Shown here: piece after piece, positions 44,903 to 54,691 of the stretch
How positions within the stretch are numbered: the stretch's first letter is position 1
Layout: the number at the start of each line of letters is the position of its first letter
Origin: Alphaproteobacteria bacterium
GTDB lineage: Bacteria > Pseudomonadota > Alphaproteobacteria > Sphingomonadales > JAKSBY01
DNA length: 64,000 bases
Direction: 5' to 3'
NCBI GenBank assembly: GCA_021774625.1
Contig: JAJFIV010000008.1
Location: 175,392 to 239,391, forward strand
Position numbers and translations under genes: made by a program
The notes under the pieces: generated by a model
Database searches by the model: none
What the model was told of the DNA's origin: nothing
The model's input: only the letters and a program-made list of their open reading frames with translations

Positions 44903-46477
44903 CTATTTGCCGCCGATAAAATCCACGGCCTGACTTGCGGTGCGCAGCACATGCTTTTGCTTCATCGGGTTCGAAAGATAACGCTGCAACGCCGCCAGCA
45001 GCAGCGGCCGCGCGGTATCGGAGGCGGCAGGCGCCTCACGGCGGACGGCCATCAATGTCTTAACCCGGTGTGCGGCATAAATATAGGCCGGTTCGCCATG
45101 GTCGATCAGACCGCCGATCTGCTCCGCAAAAAACATGTCCTCATCCTCCACGCGCCATTTTTCCAGATTTGTCGTCTGTTTCAGAAAGGCCGCATTACGT
45201 CCGACAAAACACGCCATTTGCAGTAATCCCGCAGGCCACAATTGCGGATATTTTTCGCAGATAAACCGAACGGCGCTGCCGAAGGTGATGGCATGAGTGA
45301 AATCCAGCCAGCTCACATTACGGGAAATGGGCTGATCGGTCCGTATCATCAAACCAGGATCGAACCGCAGCATATTGAGCGCTGCGGCGCCCAGAAGACT
45401 ATCCATAAGCGCTGCGGGGTTGCGGGACCCCTCAACGGTCATGGACAGGCATTTGCCAACCGATTGGCCGGAAAAGTCACTCGCCGTATAGCGTTTCTCG
45501 CCGCTGCCATTCCAGGATTCAAGGGCTGCGGCATAGGCGCGGAATTCCGGGATGAGATCTTCACGGCTTGCGTTGATCAGCGAGCGGACATACGCCCGCA
45601 GCAAAGCTGGAGCCACCTCAGCCCCAAGGCGGTCAATGAGCGCGGCGGTTTTTGTCAGATAAATCAGGGAATGGCCAAAGCTGTGATAGTGGCGAAAGGC
45701 GGCGCGGGCGAGCACAGGTTCCAAATCAAAAAAAGACAAGCCATCCGCCAGTGCCCCATTCAGCAGAGCAATCGCCCTGTTTTCATTCTGTGCTTCCAAA
45801 GCGGTTAAGAAATCCGCCTCTCTGAATTTTTCAACATGGTCGGGAAAAGGGAAATGCCGTCCGCCCTGCCCGGCATCGGCAAAATAACTGATGGCTTCCA
45901 GATAGGCGGCCAGCTTTTGCTTCCGGCCCGGCAAAGCGCCGCCCTCAGCCAGTTCAAGCCAGTCCGCGGCCACGGCATGGGCGTGGTTGAAACCATATTC
46001 GAACCGGCCGCGGGACCAGTTCAGGGTGTGCTGCATGGCCTCTCGCGGGTCTCCGCCGGCCGCCATCAGCCGCGCAAGACTGCGCGCAATCCAGCTGTAA
46101 TCATTGACATCCAGGGCGTCTTCAAGGCCTTTCATTGCCTGAGCGATCTGGCTTTCCCGTGGCGGATCAGTAAGATCAATCCAGACCCCGGACGAATCCT
46201 CCCGGATCGCATATGTGCGGACCGGATCACGGCCCGCCAGCGCCGCGCCGCTTTTCAGATCGAATGTCCAGGAATGCCAGTTGCAGGTAAGACGGCATCC
46301 CTTGCCGATCGTCCCTTCAATCAGCGGATAGCCTTCATGAGGGCAGCGGTTGTCACAGGCAAACAGGCCGCCCTCTGTCTGAAAAACCGCAATCTTGCGC
46401 CCCTCAATTTTGACGAGGACGCGGCCGTTTTCCGAAATGGCGTCCGATAGCGGCAAAGGCGCCCAGTTTTGCGTCAT
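44903..46477 (-). CDS. Rieske [2Fe-2S] domain protein with large helical C-terminus
   Basis: 524 residues from ATG at 46477 with GGAGG at 9 bases; the frame extends another 42 residues but without domain sense. Rieske centre: CPHEGYPLIEG (Cys45, His47) and CNWHSWTFDL (Cys65, His68), 17 residues apart, in an N-terminal domain of about 100 residues. The rest (about 420 residues) is helix-rich with no family I can name. A catalytic ring-hydroxylating domain (His-His-Asp non-haem iron) is not apparent. Divergent from a cysteine-rich regulator, so expression may depend on iron or redox state. Confidence 0.83.
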   Translation of the reverse strand: MTQNWAPLPLSDAISENGRVLVKIEGRKIAVFQTEGGLFACDNRCPHEGYPLIEGTIGKGCRLTCNWHSWTFDLKSGAALAGRDPVRTYAIREDSSGVWIDLTDPPRESQIAQAMKGLEDALDVNDYSWIARSLARLMAAGGDPREAMQHTLNWSRGRFEYGFNHAHAVAADWLELAEGGALPGRKQKLAAYLEAISYFADAGQGGRHFPFPDHVEKFREADFLTALEAQNENRAIALLNGALADGLSFFDLEPVLARAAFRHYHSFGHSLIYLTKTAALIDRLGAEVAPALLRAYVRSLINASREDLIPEFRAYAAALESWNGSGEKRYTASDFSGQSVGKCLSMTVEGSRNPAALMDSLLGAAALNMLRFDPGLMIRTDQPISRNVSWLDFTHAITFGSAVRFICEKYPQLWPAGLLQMACFVGRNAAFLKQTTNLEKWRVEDEDMFFAEQIGGLIDHGEPAYIYAAHRVKTLMAVRREAPAASDTARPLLLAALQRYLSNPMKQKHVLRTASQAVDFIGGK

Positions 46478-46574
46478 CTTTTCCGCCCTCCTGTTTTCGT
46501 ATGCGGGTATCCGCTTTGATTTTGGCATATTCGATCCAGTCGCGATCCGAGCCCATGGCGTCACCTTTTCTAAA

Positions 46575-46600
46575 GATTTAACTTTATATATTTGTAAATC
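46575..46600. promoter_or_regulatory. Inverted repeat GATTTA/TAAATC between Rieske and regulator genes
   Basis: GATTTA and TAAATC with a 14-base AT-rich spacer, in the divergent region. One of two candidate operators for the neighbouring regulator. Confidence 0.4.
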
Positions 46601-46605
46601 CATCT

Positions 46606-46620
46606 CTTGATTAATTCAAG
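46606..46620. promoter_or_regulatory. Inverted repeat CTTGA/TCAAG upstream of regulator
   Basis: CTTGA-TTAAT-TCAAG, 5-bp arms and AT centre, 22 bases before the regulator's ATG. With the repeat at 46575 it is placed to repress both genes. Confidence 0.45.
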
Positions 46621-46641
46621 TTTTTTCTTTATAAAATAAAA

Positions 46642-47295
46642 ATGTCCAGCCCCGGCAAAAGCAAATCCGATATTCGCACCCGTAAAGCCATTCTGCATGC
46701 GCTCAAAACGGAGGGCCCGGCCGACGCGAAGACACTGGCGGAACGGCAGGGCGTTACCGCAATGGCTGTCCGCCAGCATCTTTATCAGCTTCATGACGAA
46801 AAGCTGGTCACCTATAGTGAACAACCCCAGACTCGCGGACGGCCGGCAAAAATGTGGCGGCTGACCGGCAATGCGGACCAGTATTTCCCTGATGCGCATG
46901 CGGAACTGACCAGCAGTCTGATTGACGCCATGCGTGCGGCTTTCGGAAATGACGGCCTGGAGCGCATCATCGCCAGTCGAACAGCCAGCCAGATCGAGGC
47001 GTACCAAAAGCAGCTTGCAGGCGCACGCTCCTTACCGGCGCGGATCAAAAAACTAGCCCGGATCCGCACCCGGGAAGGCTACATGGCGGAATCTGTCCGA
47101 CAGGCGGACGGCAGTTACCACCTGATCGAAAATCACTGCCCTGTTTGTACGGCGGCAAAATCCTGCCGCGGGCTTTGCGCGGCTGAATTAACGCTTTTCC
47201 AGTCTATTCTGGGGGAGGATGTCGGCATTTCCCGGGCCGATCATATCATCGAGGGCGCCAGACGCTGCGTCTATGTGGTGAGGCGGGAAAACTAA
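46642..47295 (+). CDS. Winged-helix regulator with C-terminal cysteine cluster (SufR-like, probable Fe-S sensor)
   Basis: 217 residues from ATG at 46642, with no SD sequence (upstream is AAATAAAA), so translation may be weak or leaderless. N-terminal [49 protein letters not shown], followed by [11 protein letters not shown]. The C-terminus has four close cysteines (166, 169, 175, 179: [20 protein letters not shown]) plus Cys209 in RRCVYVV, the arrangement of SufR-type [Fe-S] repressors. Likely senses iron-sulfur status or oxidants and controls the Rieske gene. Confidence 0.83.
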   Translation: MSSPGKSKSDIRTRKAILHALKTEGPADAKTLAERQGVTAMAVRQHLYQLHDEKLVTYSEQPQTRGRPAKMWRLTGNADQYFPDAHAELTSSLIDAMRAAFGNDGLERIIASRTASQIEAYQKQLAGARSLPARIKKLARIRTREGYMAESVRQADGSYHLIENHCPVCTAAKSCRGLCAAELTLFQSILGEDVGISRADHIIEGARRCVYVVRREN

Positions 47296-47765
47296 TCCTG
47301 CGGCCCATGGGGATTGTTTAAAAGAACCCGGATCTTTTTCAGTTCTTCAACGATACCCTTAAGATCGCTGCCGTCTCCCTGTCGCATCGCCGCCTGCGCC
47401 GAGGCGCCGTTAGACTCCTTCGCCGCCGCTTCCGGAGCCTCCGCCCCGGCATCGCCGGACATCACTCCGTCAATGGTCGCCCGTACACCGTGTTCACGCA
47501 GCTGTTTCTGAACGCCGCGGATGGTATAGCCGTCGGTATAGAGGAGGTACTGGATGGCTTTGAGCAGGGCGACATCTTCCGGCCGGTAATAGCGGCGGTT
47601 GCCGCCCCGCTTCAACGGCTTGATATGACTGAATTTGCTTTCCCAGAAGCGCAAGACATGAGCAGGCACGTCAAGCAAGTCCGCGACTTCGCTGATGGTG
47701 CGAAAGGCATTCTTTGACTTTTTGCCGCCGGATACAGACCCGGCGCTGGCAGGTTGAAGCGCCAT
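47292..47765 (-). CDS. MerR family transcriptional regulator
   Basis: 157 residues. [69 protein letters not shown] is a MerR winged helix. The C-terminal third is low-complexity ([22 protein letters not shown]) with no effector-binding domain, so it is the short MerR kind usually found downstream of ihfA. Ends over the end of the SufR-like gene. Confidence 0.9.
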   Translation of the reverse strand: MALQPASAGSVSGGKKSKNAFRTISEVADLLDVPAHVLRFWESKFSHIKPLKRGGNRRYYRPEDVALLKAIQYLLYTDGYTIRGVQKQLREHGVRATIDGVMSGDAGAEAPEAAAKESNGASAQAAMRQGDGSDLKGIVEELKKIRVLLNNPHGPQD

Positions 47766-47814
47766 GCCGACTATTACCCTCCCCCGCTAGAAGAAACGGA
47801 CGGATTACCGCCGG

Positions 47815-48120
47815 TTACTTCGAGCGCATTCCATTATTGATTCGTTCTTTCAACACATGACTGGGCCTGAAAACCAGAACCCGTCTTGGTTCGATCGGAA
47901 CTTCCTCCCCGGTCTTAGGATTACGGCCAATGCGCCCGCCCTTTTGTCTTACCAGGAAGCTTCCAAAAGAAGAAATCTTTACATTGCTAGCACTTACCAG
48001 ACTATCTGAAACCTCTTTCAGAACAGACTCGACCAAATCCGCAGATTCATTGCGGGAAAGTCCGACTTCCTGGTACACGGCTTCACTCAGGTCTGCACGT
48101 GTTAATGTTTTATCGCTCAT
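47815..48120 (-). CDS. ihfA: Integration host factor subunit alpha
   Basis: 101 residues. DNABII signature [47 protein letters not shown] with the IHF-alpha-type [12 protein letters not shown] arm and Arg-Arg at the end; N-terminal [33 protein letters not shown]. Bends DNA as a dimer with IhfB; also needed by sigma-54 promoters such as the one of flgF. Follows fabH, which is common in alphaproteobacteria. Confidence 0.93.
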   Translation of the reverse strand: MSDKTLTRADLSEAVYQEVGLSRNESADLVESVLKEVSDSLVSASNVKISSFGSFLVRQKGGRIGRNPKTGEEVPIEPRRVLVFRPSHVLKERINNGMRSK

Positions 48121-48204
48121 TTGCTATCCCCTCATGATAACGCCTGAACCTAGATCACAGGAAGAAGTCAGTCAATATCAAAGGGATAAAAAGCGACGTT
48201 TAAG

Positions 48205-48223
48205 TTATATGCGAGTCATATAA
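48205..48223. promoter_or_regulatory. Palindrome upstream of ihfA
   Basis: TTATATG-CGAGT-CATATAA, perfect 7-bp arms, about 90 bp before ihfA. A second imperfect inverted pair (CCCGG...CCGGG) is 20 bases away, nearer fabH. Could be an operator for ihfA. Confidence 0.4.
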
Positions 48224-48289
48224 ATGTCTCTGAATGCCCGGAAGGCTGCCGGGTGAGAGGGCAGGTGATGCGCATTTCAGTGCATAAAT

Positions 48290-49267
48290 TCACCAGCGCG
48301 CGAGACAGGCGCCCCAGGTAAAGCCGCCGCCCATGGCTTCCATTAAAACCAGATCGCCCTTTTTGATCCGGCCGTCCTCCACCCCGGCGGCGAGGGCCAG
48401 CGGGACGGACGCCGCCGAGGTATTGGCGTGCCGGTCGACGGTGATGATGATTTTATCCGTGCCAAGTCCCAGCTTGCGCCCGGTTCCTTCAATAATCCGC
48501 CGGTTGGCCTGATGGGGAACAATCCAGTCAATATCCGACGCTTCAAGCCCCAGCTTATCGAGAGATTCGTGAACCACTGCCGCCAGATTAACCACGGCAT
48601 GACGAAACACCTCCCGCCCGCGCATGCGCAAGTGCCCGACAGTTTTTGTCGAAGACGGCCCGCCGTCCACATATAACAGGTCGTGATGACGGCCATCAGA
48701 ATGCAGATGCGTGGTCAGTATTCCGCGGTCGGTATTATCCCCCTTCCCTTCCTGCGCCTCCAGTATCACGGCGCCGGCGCCGTCACCAAACAGCACGCAG
48801 GTTGCGCGGTCGGTCCAGTCCAGGATTCGCGAAAAGGTCTCCGCGCCAATCACAATAATCCGTTTTGCCTGCCCGCAGCGGATAAAATTGTCGGCAACCG
48901 TCATCGCATAGATGAAACCGGAACAGACCGCCTGCACGTCGAAAGCCGCGCCGTGATACATGCCGAGCCCGGCCTGTACCGCCGTGGCGGTGGCGGGGAA
49001 AGTTTCATCGGGCGTGGCGGTTGCCAGCACAATCATATCGATATCATCAATACCAAGCCCGGCAGCCAAGAGTGCCTTTTCAGCGGCCCTCATCGCCAAA
49101 TCGGAGGTCTTTTCCCCTTCTGCCGCAATATGCCGCTGGCGGATGCCCGTCCGTTCCACGATCCATTCGTCACTGGTGTCAACGCTCTTCGCCAGTTCTT
49201 CGTTGTGCAGGATTTTTTCGGGCAGGTACGAACCACACCCTTTAATAACTGACCGGATAATATTCAT
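48290..49267 (-). CDS. fabH: Beta-ketoacyl-ACP synthase III
   Basis: 325 residues. Catalytic Cys115 in [12 protein letters not shown]; His and Asn in [12 protein letters not shown] and [23 protein letters not shown] is the N-terminal signature. Starts fatty acid synthesis with acetyl-CoA and malonyl-ACP. Overlaps plsX by 4 bp (ATGA). Confidence 0.96.
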   Translation of the reverse strand: MNIIRSVIKGCGSYLPEKILHNEELAKSVDTSDEWIVERTGIRQRHIAAEGEKTSDLAMRAAEKALLAAGLGIDDIDMIVLATATPDETFPATATAVQAGLGMYHGAAFDVQAVCSGFIYAMTVADNFIRCGQAKRIIVIGAETFSRILDWTDRATCVLFGDGAGAVILEAQEGKGDNTDRGILTTHLHSDGRHHDLLYVDGGPSSTKTVGHLRMRGREVFRHAVVNLAAVVHESLDKLGLEASDIDWIVPHQANRRIIEGTGRKLGLGTDKIIITVDRHANTSAASVPLALAAGVEDGRIKKGDLVLMEAMGGGFTWGACLARW

Positions 49268-50316
49268 GAAAGATTGACTGCCTCAGAAATAACATCCTCG
49301 CTCACCCCGACATTACTCAAATCCTCGGAAATGAGCCGTGTGAGGTCATGCCGCGCCATATCGGCCGCCGTCCCGATGGCGGTCGCGAAACCGGAGGCGG
49401 TCGCTCCGCCATGGCTTTTTACAACAAGACCATTCAGGCCGAGAAAAACACCGCCATTGTGATTGTTGGGGTCCAGATGGTGCGCCAGGCCGCGCAGGCC
49501 GCGCCGGCTTAAAAAATATCCCAGCCTGGAAAGAGCGGATGCCCGAAAGGCATCGCCGAGCAGGCTGGTGACCAGCTTTGCCGTCCCTTCCGCGGTTTTA
49601 AGAGCGACATTGCCGGTAAAACCATCGGTCACAATAACATCAACCGTCCCGGCGCCGATGCTGTCGCCTTCAATAAAACCGGCAAATTCCATGGGCAGCG
49701 GCGCTCCCTTTAAAATCTGGCCGGCATTTTTGACGGCTTCATTGCCCTTCAGTTCTTCGACACCAACATTCAGCAGGCCCACAGTGGGCCTGCTGAGGCC
49801 GAGAACCGTCCGCGCGAAGGCTGCGCCCATAACGGCAAACTGGGCAAGATTTTCTTCATTGCATTCGATGTTGGCCCCGAGGTCAAGCATGACGCTTTCA
49901 CCGCGCAGGGTGGGAAGCAGCGATGCCAGGGCCGGGCGGTCAATCCCCGGCATGGTGCGCAGGGTAAATTTGGACAGCGCCATCAGTGCGCCGGTGTTTC
50001 CGGCGGAAAGCGCCACCTTTGCCTGCCCTTCTTTCACCGCCTGAATGGCAAGCCCCATGCTGGAATTCTGTCCCCGCCGCAGGGCATGGGACGGTTTGTG
50101 TTCCCCCAGAATGACATCTTCCGTGTGAACCACCGTCGCGGATGCTTTCAACGCCGGGTAATGACCGATAATCGGCTCAATCATCGGGTTGCGGCCAAAA
50201 AAGAGAAAATGTACATCGGGGTAGCGTTCACGCGCAATGCTTGCGCCCTGGATCACCATATCCGGTGCACAATCACCGCCCATTGCATCTATTGCAATCG
50301 TCAAGCTTTTGCTCAA
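49264..50316 (-). CDS. plsX: Phosphate acyltransferase PlsX
   Basis: 350 residues from TTG at 50316 (CAGGA at 8 bases); a GTG at 50352 has its SD too close. Start [19 protein letters not shown], then [13 protein letters not shown]-like [29 protein letters not shown] and [18 protein letters not shown]. Makes acyl phosphate from acyl-ACP for phospholipid synthesis. Order DUF177-plsX-fabH on the minus strand. Confidence 0.95.
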   Translation of the reverse strand: MSKSLTIAIDAMGGDCAPDMVIQGASIARERYPDVHFLFFGRNPMIEPIIGHYPALKASATVVHTEDVILGEHKPSHALRRGQNSSMGLAIQAVKEGQAKVALSAGNTGALMALSKFTLRTMPGIDRPALASLLPTLRGESVMLDLGANIECNEENLAQFAVMGAAFARTVLGLSRPTVGLLNVGVEELKGNEAVKNAGQILKGAPLPMEFAGFIEGDSIGAGTVDVIVTDGFTGNVALKTAEGTAKLVTSLLGDAFRASALSRLGYFLSRRGLRGLAHHLDPNNHNGGVFLGLNGLVVKSHGGATASGFATAIGTAADMARHDLTRLISEDLSNVGVSEDVISEAVNLS

Positions 50317-50447
50317 AACGATAATCCTGTTATTGGGAAACCGGCAACCCACGCTCCTGTCTATATTGCAGAAAGCCCGTCATCACCACCTTTCCGGTTC
50401 CATCCTATGCAGAATGCCGGCAAAACATAGCGGTTTTTGCGGCCTTA

Positions 50448-50969
50448 TCAAGCCTGATCCTGCAACTTCTTCAGAATAGCGAATGGATTGCGCCGTCCTC
50501 TCCCCGCCTCATCCGCTGCCGCTTCGCCGCCGGGAGACAAGAATTCCTCACCCGGATTACGCGGATAAGGATCAAGCGCTATACCCAGGCACTGGGCAAG
50601 GACTTCGCCGATATCCAGCGGGTCGGTCAATTCTTCCACATCCTCTTCGGTTTGCGGATCTGGCGGTTCCTTTGTAAAAAGCACCGACAGCGGAAAATTC
50701 AGCTCAGATATTACCGGCTCCATCGTTACGACGCTGGATTGGCTGAGCGTGGCCGTGGCTGACCCGGTCAATTCCAGTTCACCGGAATGAAGGGGAACCA
50801 GACGGATATCAGCCGAAAATTCTGACAGAGAAAGCAAATCAAAGCGGCTGGACAAAGTCTCTTTTTCCGTCTCATCGGCTTGAAATACCCCGGCAAAGCC
50901 CTGCGGGGGAATATCGCAAAGCGCAACAAGGCGGCTGAATTCCGGCTTATCAGTCTGAGGTGGCTGCAT
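50448..50969 (-). CDS. DUF177 (YceD-like) protein
   Basis: 173 residues. Residues FSADIRLVPLHSGELELTGSATATLSQSSVVTMEPV and DPLDIGEVLAQCLGIALDPYPRNPGEE are the conserved YceD blocks. Members influence 23S rRNA maturation in plants and bacteria and usually precede rpmF; here no rpmF lies between it and plsX (95 bp gap). Overlaps the chaperone gene by 20 bp. Confidence 0.9.
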   Translation of the reverse strand: MQPPQTDKPEFSRLVALCDIPPQGFAGVFQADETEKETLSSRFDLLSLSEFSADIRLVPLHSGELELTGSATATLSQSSVVTMEPVISELNFPLSVLFTKEPPDPQTEEDVEELTDPLDIGEVLAQCLGIALDPYPRNPGEEFLSPGGEAAADEAGRGRRNPFAILKKLQDQA

Positions 50970-51549
50970 CGTCAGGCGCCTTGAAGTTCGCAGTTCCCGT
51001 CAAAATATCCTGCAGGGCGAAAGAATTTAAATGCGCGGCCTGCCCGGCGACATAAGCCGCCAGATTTTTCAGGGCCGGGCCATCCGGCCTCTGCTCCCGA
51101 TAAATATTCCGCTGCAGCACCTTTTCCCTTTGTATTTTATCACCAGCATCAAGCGCTGCCTCATAAGCGCTAAGCCGTCCGAAATAGGCGTTGGCCATTT
51201 TCTTGATATGTTTGCCGACGCTCATATCGCCAACCCCCATTTCGCGAAGCGACCGGTCCATATCGGCAAACAGGACTTCCTGCAGATATTGCTGGACGGT
51301 CGACGCCTGCGGCCCCTCATCTTTTAGACGGCGGATCATAAGAAAGACATGCAGAACGATCAGATCGAAGCGGCCATCCACATCATCAGCCACGCCCCAG
51401 TCCCGGTAGAAGACCGGTTGCCTGGCGGCCGCCACTGATTCGCGGTAGAGCGCCTCTGCGGTCTCCCATTCAGTGCTCTTGCGAAAAAGTTTTGCGAACA
51501 ATATACGTGTCCCGTAGATGAGGTTGACAGCCGGCATTGCTGCTGCCAT
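50950..51549 (-). CDS. Ubiquinol-cytochrome c chaperone (CBP3-like)
   Basis: About 199 residues from ATG at 51549; the frame goes on to a TTG at 51606 that is less credible, and ATG at 51537 is another option. TAEALYRESVAAARQPVFYRDWGVADDVDGRFDLIVLHVFLMIRRLKDEG and SVGKHIKKMANAYFGRLSAYEAAL are the CBP3/UQCC1 conserved regions. Helps assembly of cytochrome b of the bc1 complex. Divergent from bamE by 56 bp. Confidence 0.88.
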   Translation of the reverse strand: MAAAMPAVNLIYGTRILFAKLFRKSTEWETAEALYRESVAAARQPVFYRDWGVADDVDGRFDLIVLHVFLMIRRLKDEGPQASTVQQYLQEVLFADMDRSLREMGVGDMSVGKHIKKMANAYFGRLSAYEAALDAGDKIQREKVLQRNIYREQRPDGPALKNLAAYVAGQAAHLNSFALQDILTGTANFKAPDDAATSD

Positions 51550-51605
51550 CTTGGCGCCAAATTTGCCCTCTATCGTTATATTCAGCTTGAATGTCGGATT
51601 GATCA

Positions 51606-52073
51606 ATGGTTAGCAAGAAAAATTTTCTCCTCCTGACGGCTGCGGCGTCACTTCTGACCCTTGAGGCCTGCTCCCCCGCCCGCCAGACATATGGCTATAT
51701 TGCGGATGAAGAACTGATCAGCGCCATCCAGCCCGGGGTCGACAACCGTGACTCGGTGGTCGCAACGCTCGGCAATCCTTCCGTGCAAGGTACGTTCAAC
51801 CAGAAAACCTGGTACTATATTTCCACGTCAACAACCAAACAGGCCTTTTTTCTGGCAAAGCCGGTAAAGCGCGATATTCTCGCTGTCCATTTTGATGACG
51901 GCGGCGTTGTCGCCGATGTCATCCGTTACGACCTGGCGGATGCCCGGGAGGTCAATCCGCGCAATGCCAGCACGCCAACCCGCGGTAAGGAACTCGGCTT
52001 CTTCGAACAGATTTTCGGTAATATCGGCCGCTTTTCCGGTGTACCCGGCGGCGGGGCGGGGCCGGGCCAATAA
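51606..52073 (+). CDS. bamE: Outer membrane assembly factor BamE
   Basis: 155 residues. Lipobox-like LLTLEAC at 16-22, then YGYIADEELISAIQPGVDNRDSVVATLGNPSVQGTFNQKTWYYIST, the SmpA/OmlA fold signature (G-V-D/T-x-x-x-V-x-x-x-L-G-x-P). Anchored to the outer membrane as part of the BAM complex. Followed directly by the MITE-like element. Confidence 0.9.
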   Translation: MVSKKNFLLLTAAASLLTLEACSPARQTYGYIADEELISAIQPGVDNRDSVVATLGNPSVQGTFNQKTWYYISTSTTKQAFFLAKPVKRDILAVHFDDGGVVADVIRYDLADAREVNPRNASTPTRGKELGFFEQIFGNIGRFSGVPGGGAGPGQ

Positions 52074-52078
52074 AGCGG

Positions 52079-52347
52079 TTTAGAGTTTTTTCGGAATAGA
52101 TTGACCCATTTGACCGGGATGATTTTGGACTGTGGCAAGGCGTCTTTCCGAAACCGATGCGGCGCATCGGCGAGGGAAGGCAACGCAGCCACAGCCCAAA
52201 AGCACCCGGCCCCGGGTGACCGGAGAGGGCTGCCCGGCTGCGTTGCGGCCTTTGCCCGATGCGCCGCATCGCGCTGCAGGCCGCGTCTGACCGAACAGCC
52301 CTCTCCAGCCATCAAATTGCGTCAATCTATTCCGAAAAGACTCTAAA
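52079..52347. mobile_element. MITE-like, fully palindromic 269-bp element
   Basis: Terminal inverted repeats of 27 bp (52079-52105 and 52321-52347; ends TTTAGAGT...ATAGATTGAC) with one mismatch. Two inner pairs are also complementary: CGATGCGGCGCATCG (52155) with CGATGCGCCGCATCG (52257), and GCAACGCAGCC (52180) with GGCTGCGTTGC (52236). All three pairs share the same centre at 52213, so the whole element folds back on itself. Frames inside have no protein-like features. No clear target-site duplication could be seen. Confidence 0.8.
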
Positions 52348-52363
52348 ATGAGAAGGCGGCAAA

Positions 52364-52389
52364 AAAGCCCCGGTCGAAACCGGGGCTTT
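52364..52389. terminator. Terminator for bamE and hppA
   Basis: AAAGCCCCGG-TCGAAA-CCGGGGCTTT, 10-bp perfect arms followed by ATTATTT, between the MITE-like element and the hppA stop. A-run and T-run on the two sides allow use in both directions. Confidence 0.85.
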
Positions 52390-52413
52390 ATTATTTCTGC
52401 ATTTTGCTCCCGC

Positions 52414-54495
52414 TCAGTGAGCCAGAATCGCCAGCAGCAGCAGAGCGACGATATTGGTGATCTTGATCATCGGATTAATGGCGGGACCCGCAGTATCCTT
52501 GTAGGGATCCCCAACCGTATCACCGGTGATGGCTGCCTTATGCGCCTCGGAGCCTTTGCCGCCGAAATGGCCGTCTTCGATATATTTCTTGGCGTTGTCC
52601 CAGGCGCCGCCGCCGGCCGTCATCGAAATGGCAATGAACAGGCCGCCGACAATCACGCCAACCAGAAGCGCGCCCAGCGCAGCGAAAGCCGCGGCCTGAC
52701 CGGCAATCAGATTGATCAGGAAATAAATCACGATCGGCGCCAGAACCGGCAGCAATGACGGCACAATCATTTCCTTGATCGCCACTTTTGTCAGAAGATC
52801 AACCGAACGCGCATAATCGGGCTTTTGGGTGCCTTCCATGATGCCGGGATTTTCCCGGAACTGACGGCGGACTTCTTCCACGACCTGTCCCCCAGCACGG
52901 CCAACCGCCATCATGCCCATCGCACCGAACAGATAGGGGAGCAGCGCACCGATCAACAGACCGACCAACACATAAGGATTGGACAGGGCAAAATCGACCG
53001 ACACATCCGCGAAATAGATGTTAAGGTCTTCCGTATAGGCAGCAAACAGCACCAGCGCCGCCAGACCGGCAGAACCGATGGCATAGCCTTTGGTCACGGC
53101 TTTGGTGGTGTTACCGACCGCATCCAGCGCGTCCGTCCGCTGGCGTACTTCCTCATCCATATTGGACATTTCAGCGATGCCGCCCGCATTGTCGGTGACC
53201 GGGCCATAGGCGTCAAGGGCGACCACCATACCGGCCAGCGCCAGCATGGTTGTGGCTGCAAAGCCAAGGCCGAGAAGGCCGGCAAGCATATAGGCGCCAA
53301 TAATACCGGCGCAGATGACAATGGCGGGAAGCGCCGTTGCTTCCAATGACATCGCCAGGCCCTGGATGATGTTGGTGGCGTGGCCGGTTTGCGATGCGGC
53401 GGCAATGGACCTCACCGGACGATATTGGGTGCCGGTATAATATTCCGTAATCCAGAACAGCGCCATGGTCACGGCAAGTCCGATCAGACCACAATAATAA
53501 AGGTAACGGCCGGTAAAGTCGCGGCCGGGGATCACGCCTTCAATGCCGCCCGGCAGCGCCCAGTCAATGGCCGGATAAAGCGCAATAACGGACAGAATGC
53601 CGGTAACGATCGTCCCTTTGTAAAGCGCCCCCATGATATTCTGCTTCTTGCCCAGTTTGACAAAAAAGGTGCCGATGATAGAGGTGACGATACACACACC
53701 GCCGATCAGTAGCGGCAGCCCCATGACAGCCGCGCCGGCCTGACCCAGATAAAGCGCCGTCAACACCATGGTCGCGGTGATGGTGACGACATAGGTTTCA
53801 AAAAGATCCGCCGCCATACCGGCGCAGTCGCCGACATTGTCGCCCACATTATCGGCGATCACCGCCGGGTTGCGGGGATCGTCCTCCGGAATGCCGGCTT
53901 CGATCTTGCCGACCAAATCAGCGCCGACATCGGCGCCCTTGGTGAAGATACCGCCGCCAAGCCGGGCAAAAATGGAAATCAGCGAGCCGCCGAAACCAAG
54001 GGCAACCAGCGAATTGATGACAATCCGGTCCGTCACGTTATAGCCCATGAATTCCGTCAGGAAATAAAAATAGACCGCGACCGAGAGAAGTGCGAGACCG
54101 GCAACCAGCATGCCGGTCACGGCGCCGGACCGGAAGGCCATACTGAGACCCGCCTGCAGGCTGTTTCTGGCGGCCTCGGCGGTGCGCACATTGGCTTTCA
54201 CGGAAATAAGCATGCCGATATATCCGGCGGCCCCGGACAATAACGCCCCGATGAAAAAGCCGAGCGCCGATTGCCAGCCTAAGGTAAAGGCCAGAACCGC
54301 AGTCACGACAGCGCCGACAAGGGCGATGGTGCGATATTGACGGTTAAGGTATGCGCGGGCGCCTTCCTGGATGGCAGCCGCAATTTCCTGCATTTTTTCG
54401 GTGCCGGCACTGGCGCGCAGAATAGAACTGCGGGTCAAAATACCATAAAGCACTGCAATCAAGCCGCACGCTATTGCGACAGTAACACTGGTCAT
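52414..54495 (-). CDS. hppA: H+-translocating inorganic pyrophosphatase
   Basis: 693 residues with about 16 helices. [21 protein letters not shown] is the substrate-binding core. The motif GNTTKA (461-466, Lys465) replaces GNTTAA, which marks the K+-independent class in which this Lys takes the K+ position. Pumps protons with PPi as fuel. The intergenic region upstream has two perfect palindromes. Confidence 0.96.
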   Translation of the reverse strand: MTSVTVAIACGLIAVLYGILTRSSILRASAGTEKMQEIAAAIQEGARAYLNRQYRTIALVGAVVTAVLAFTLGWQSALGFFIGALLSGAAGYIGMLISVKANVRTAEAARNSLQAGLSMAFRSGAVTGMLVAGLALLSVAVYFYFLTEFMGYNVTDRIVINSLVALGFGGSLISIFARLGGGIFTKGADVGADLVGKIEAGIPEDDPRNPAVIADNVGDNVGDCAGMAADLFETYVVTITATMVLTALYLGQAGAAVMGLPLLIGGVCIVTSIIGTFFVKLGKKQNIMGALYKGTIVTGILSVIALYPAIDWALPGGIEGVIPGRDFTGRYLYYCGLIGLAVTMALFWITEYYTGTQYRPVRSIAAASQTGHATNIIQGLAMSLEATALPAIVICAGIIGAYMLAGLLGLGFAATTMLALAGMVVALDAYGPVTDNAGGIAEMSNMDEEVRQRTDALDAVGNTTKAVTKGYAIGSAGLAALVLFAAYTEDLNIYFADVSVDFALSNPYVLVGLLIGALLPYLFGAMGMMAVGRAGGQVVEEVRRQFRENPGIMEGTQKPDYARSVDLLTKVAIKEMIVPSLLPVLAPIVIYFLINLIAGQAAAFAALGALLVGVIVGGLFIAISMTAGGGAWDNAKKYIEDGHFGGKGSEAHKAAITGDTVGDPYKDTAGPAINPMIKITNIVALLLLAILAH

Positions 54496-54526
54496 GGGTC
54501 GTTTCCCCTTCGTTAGCCCACAGGCT

Positions 54527-54541
54527 TTACCGGTCCGGTAA
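54527..54541. promoter_or_regulatory. Palindrome upstream of hppA
   Basis: TTACCGG-T-CCGGTAA, 7-bp perfect arms, 32 bases upstream of the hppA start codon. Symmetric operator-like site. Confidence 0.4.
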
Positions 54542-54569
54542 GCTGCTGTTTTGGGACATATTCGGTCTA

Positions 54570-54586
54570 CCGCCCGTCACGGGCGG
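54570..54586. repeat. Inverted repeat between fliL2 and hppA
   Basis: CCGCCCG-TCA-CGGGCGG, 7-bp GC-rich arms with a 3-base loop. In the minus direction it lies after the FliL-like gene and before hppA; a weak terminator or an attenuating hairpin. Confidence 0.4.
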
Positions 54587-54691
54587 ATTTAGCGGCGCAC
54601 TTTATGCAAATTGCTGCGCAAAGTGCAAGGAAAGCTTGATAAAAAAAGAAAGAAAATTTCAACCGCTGCGGCTGGCGGGTTTCCGGCGGCT

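Noticed and set aside
51926-52346. Short frames in both directions in the bamE-hppA gap
   Set aside because: Frames arise from the GC-rich palindrome; the mirror-image products have no protein character.
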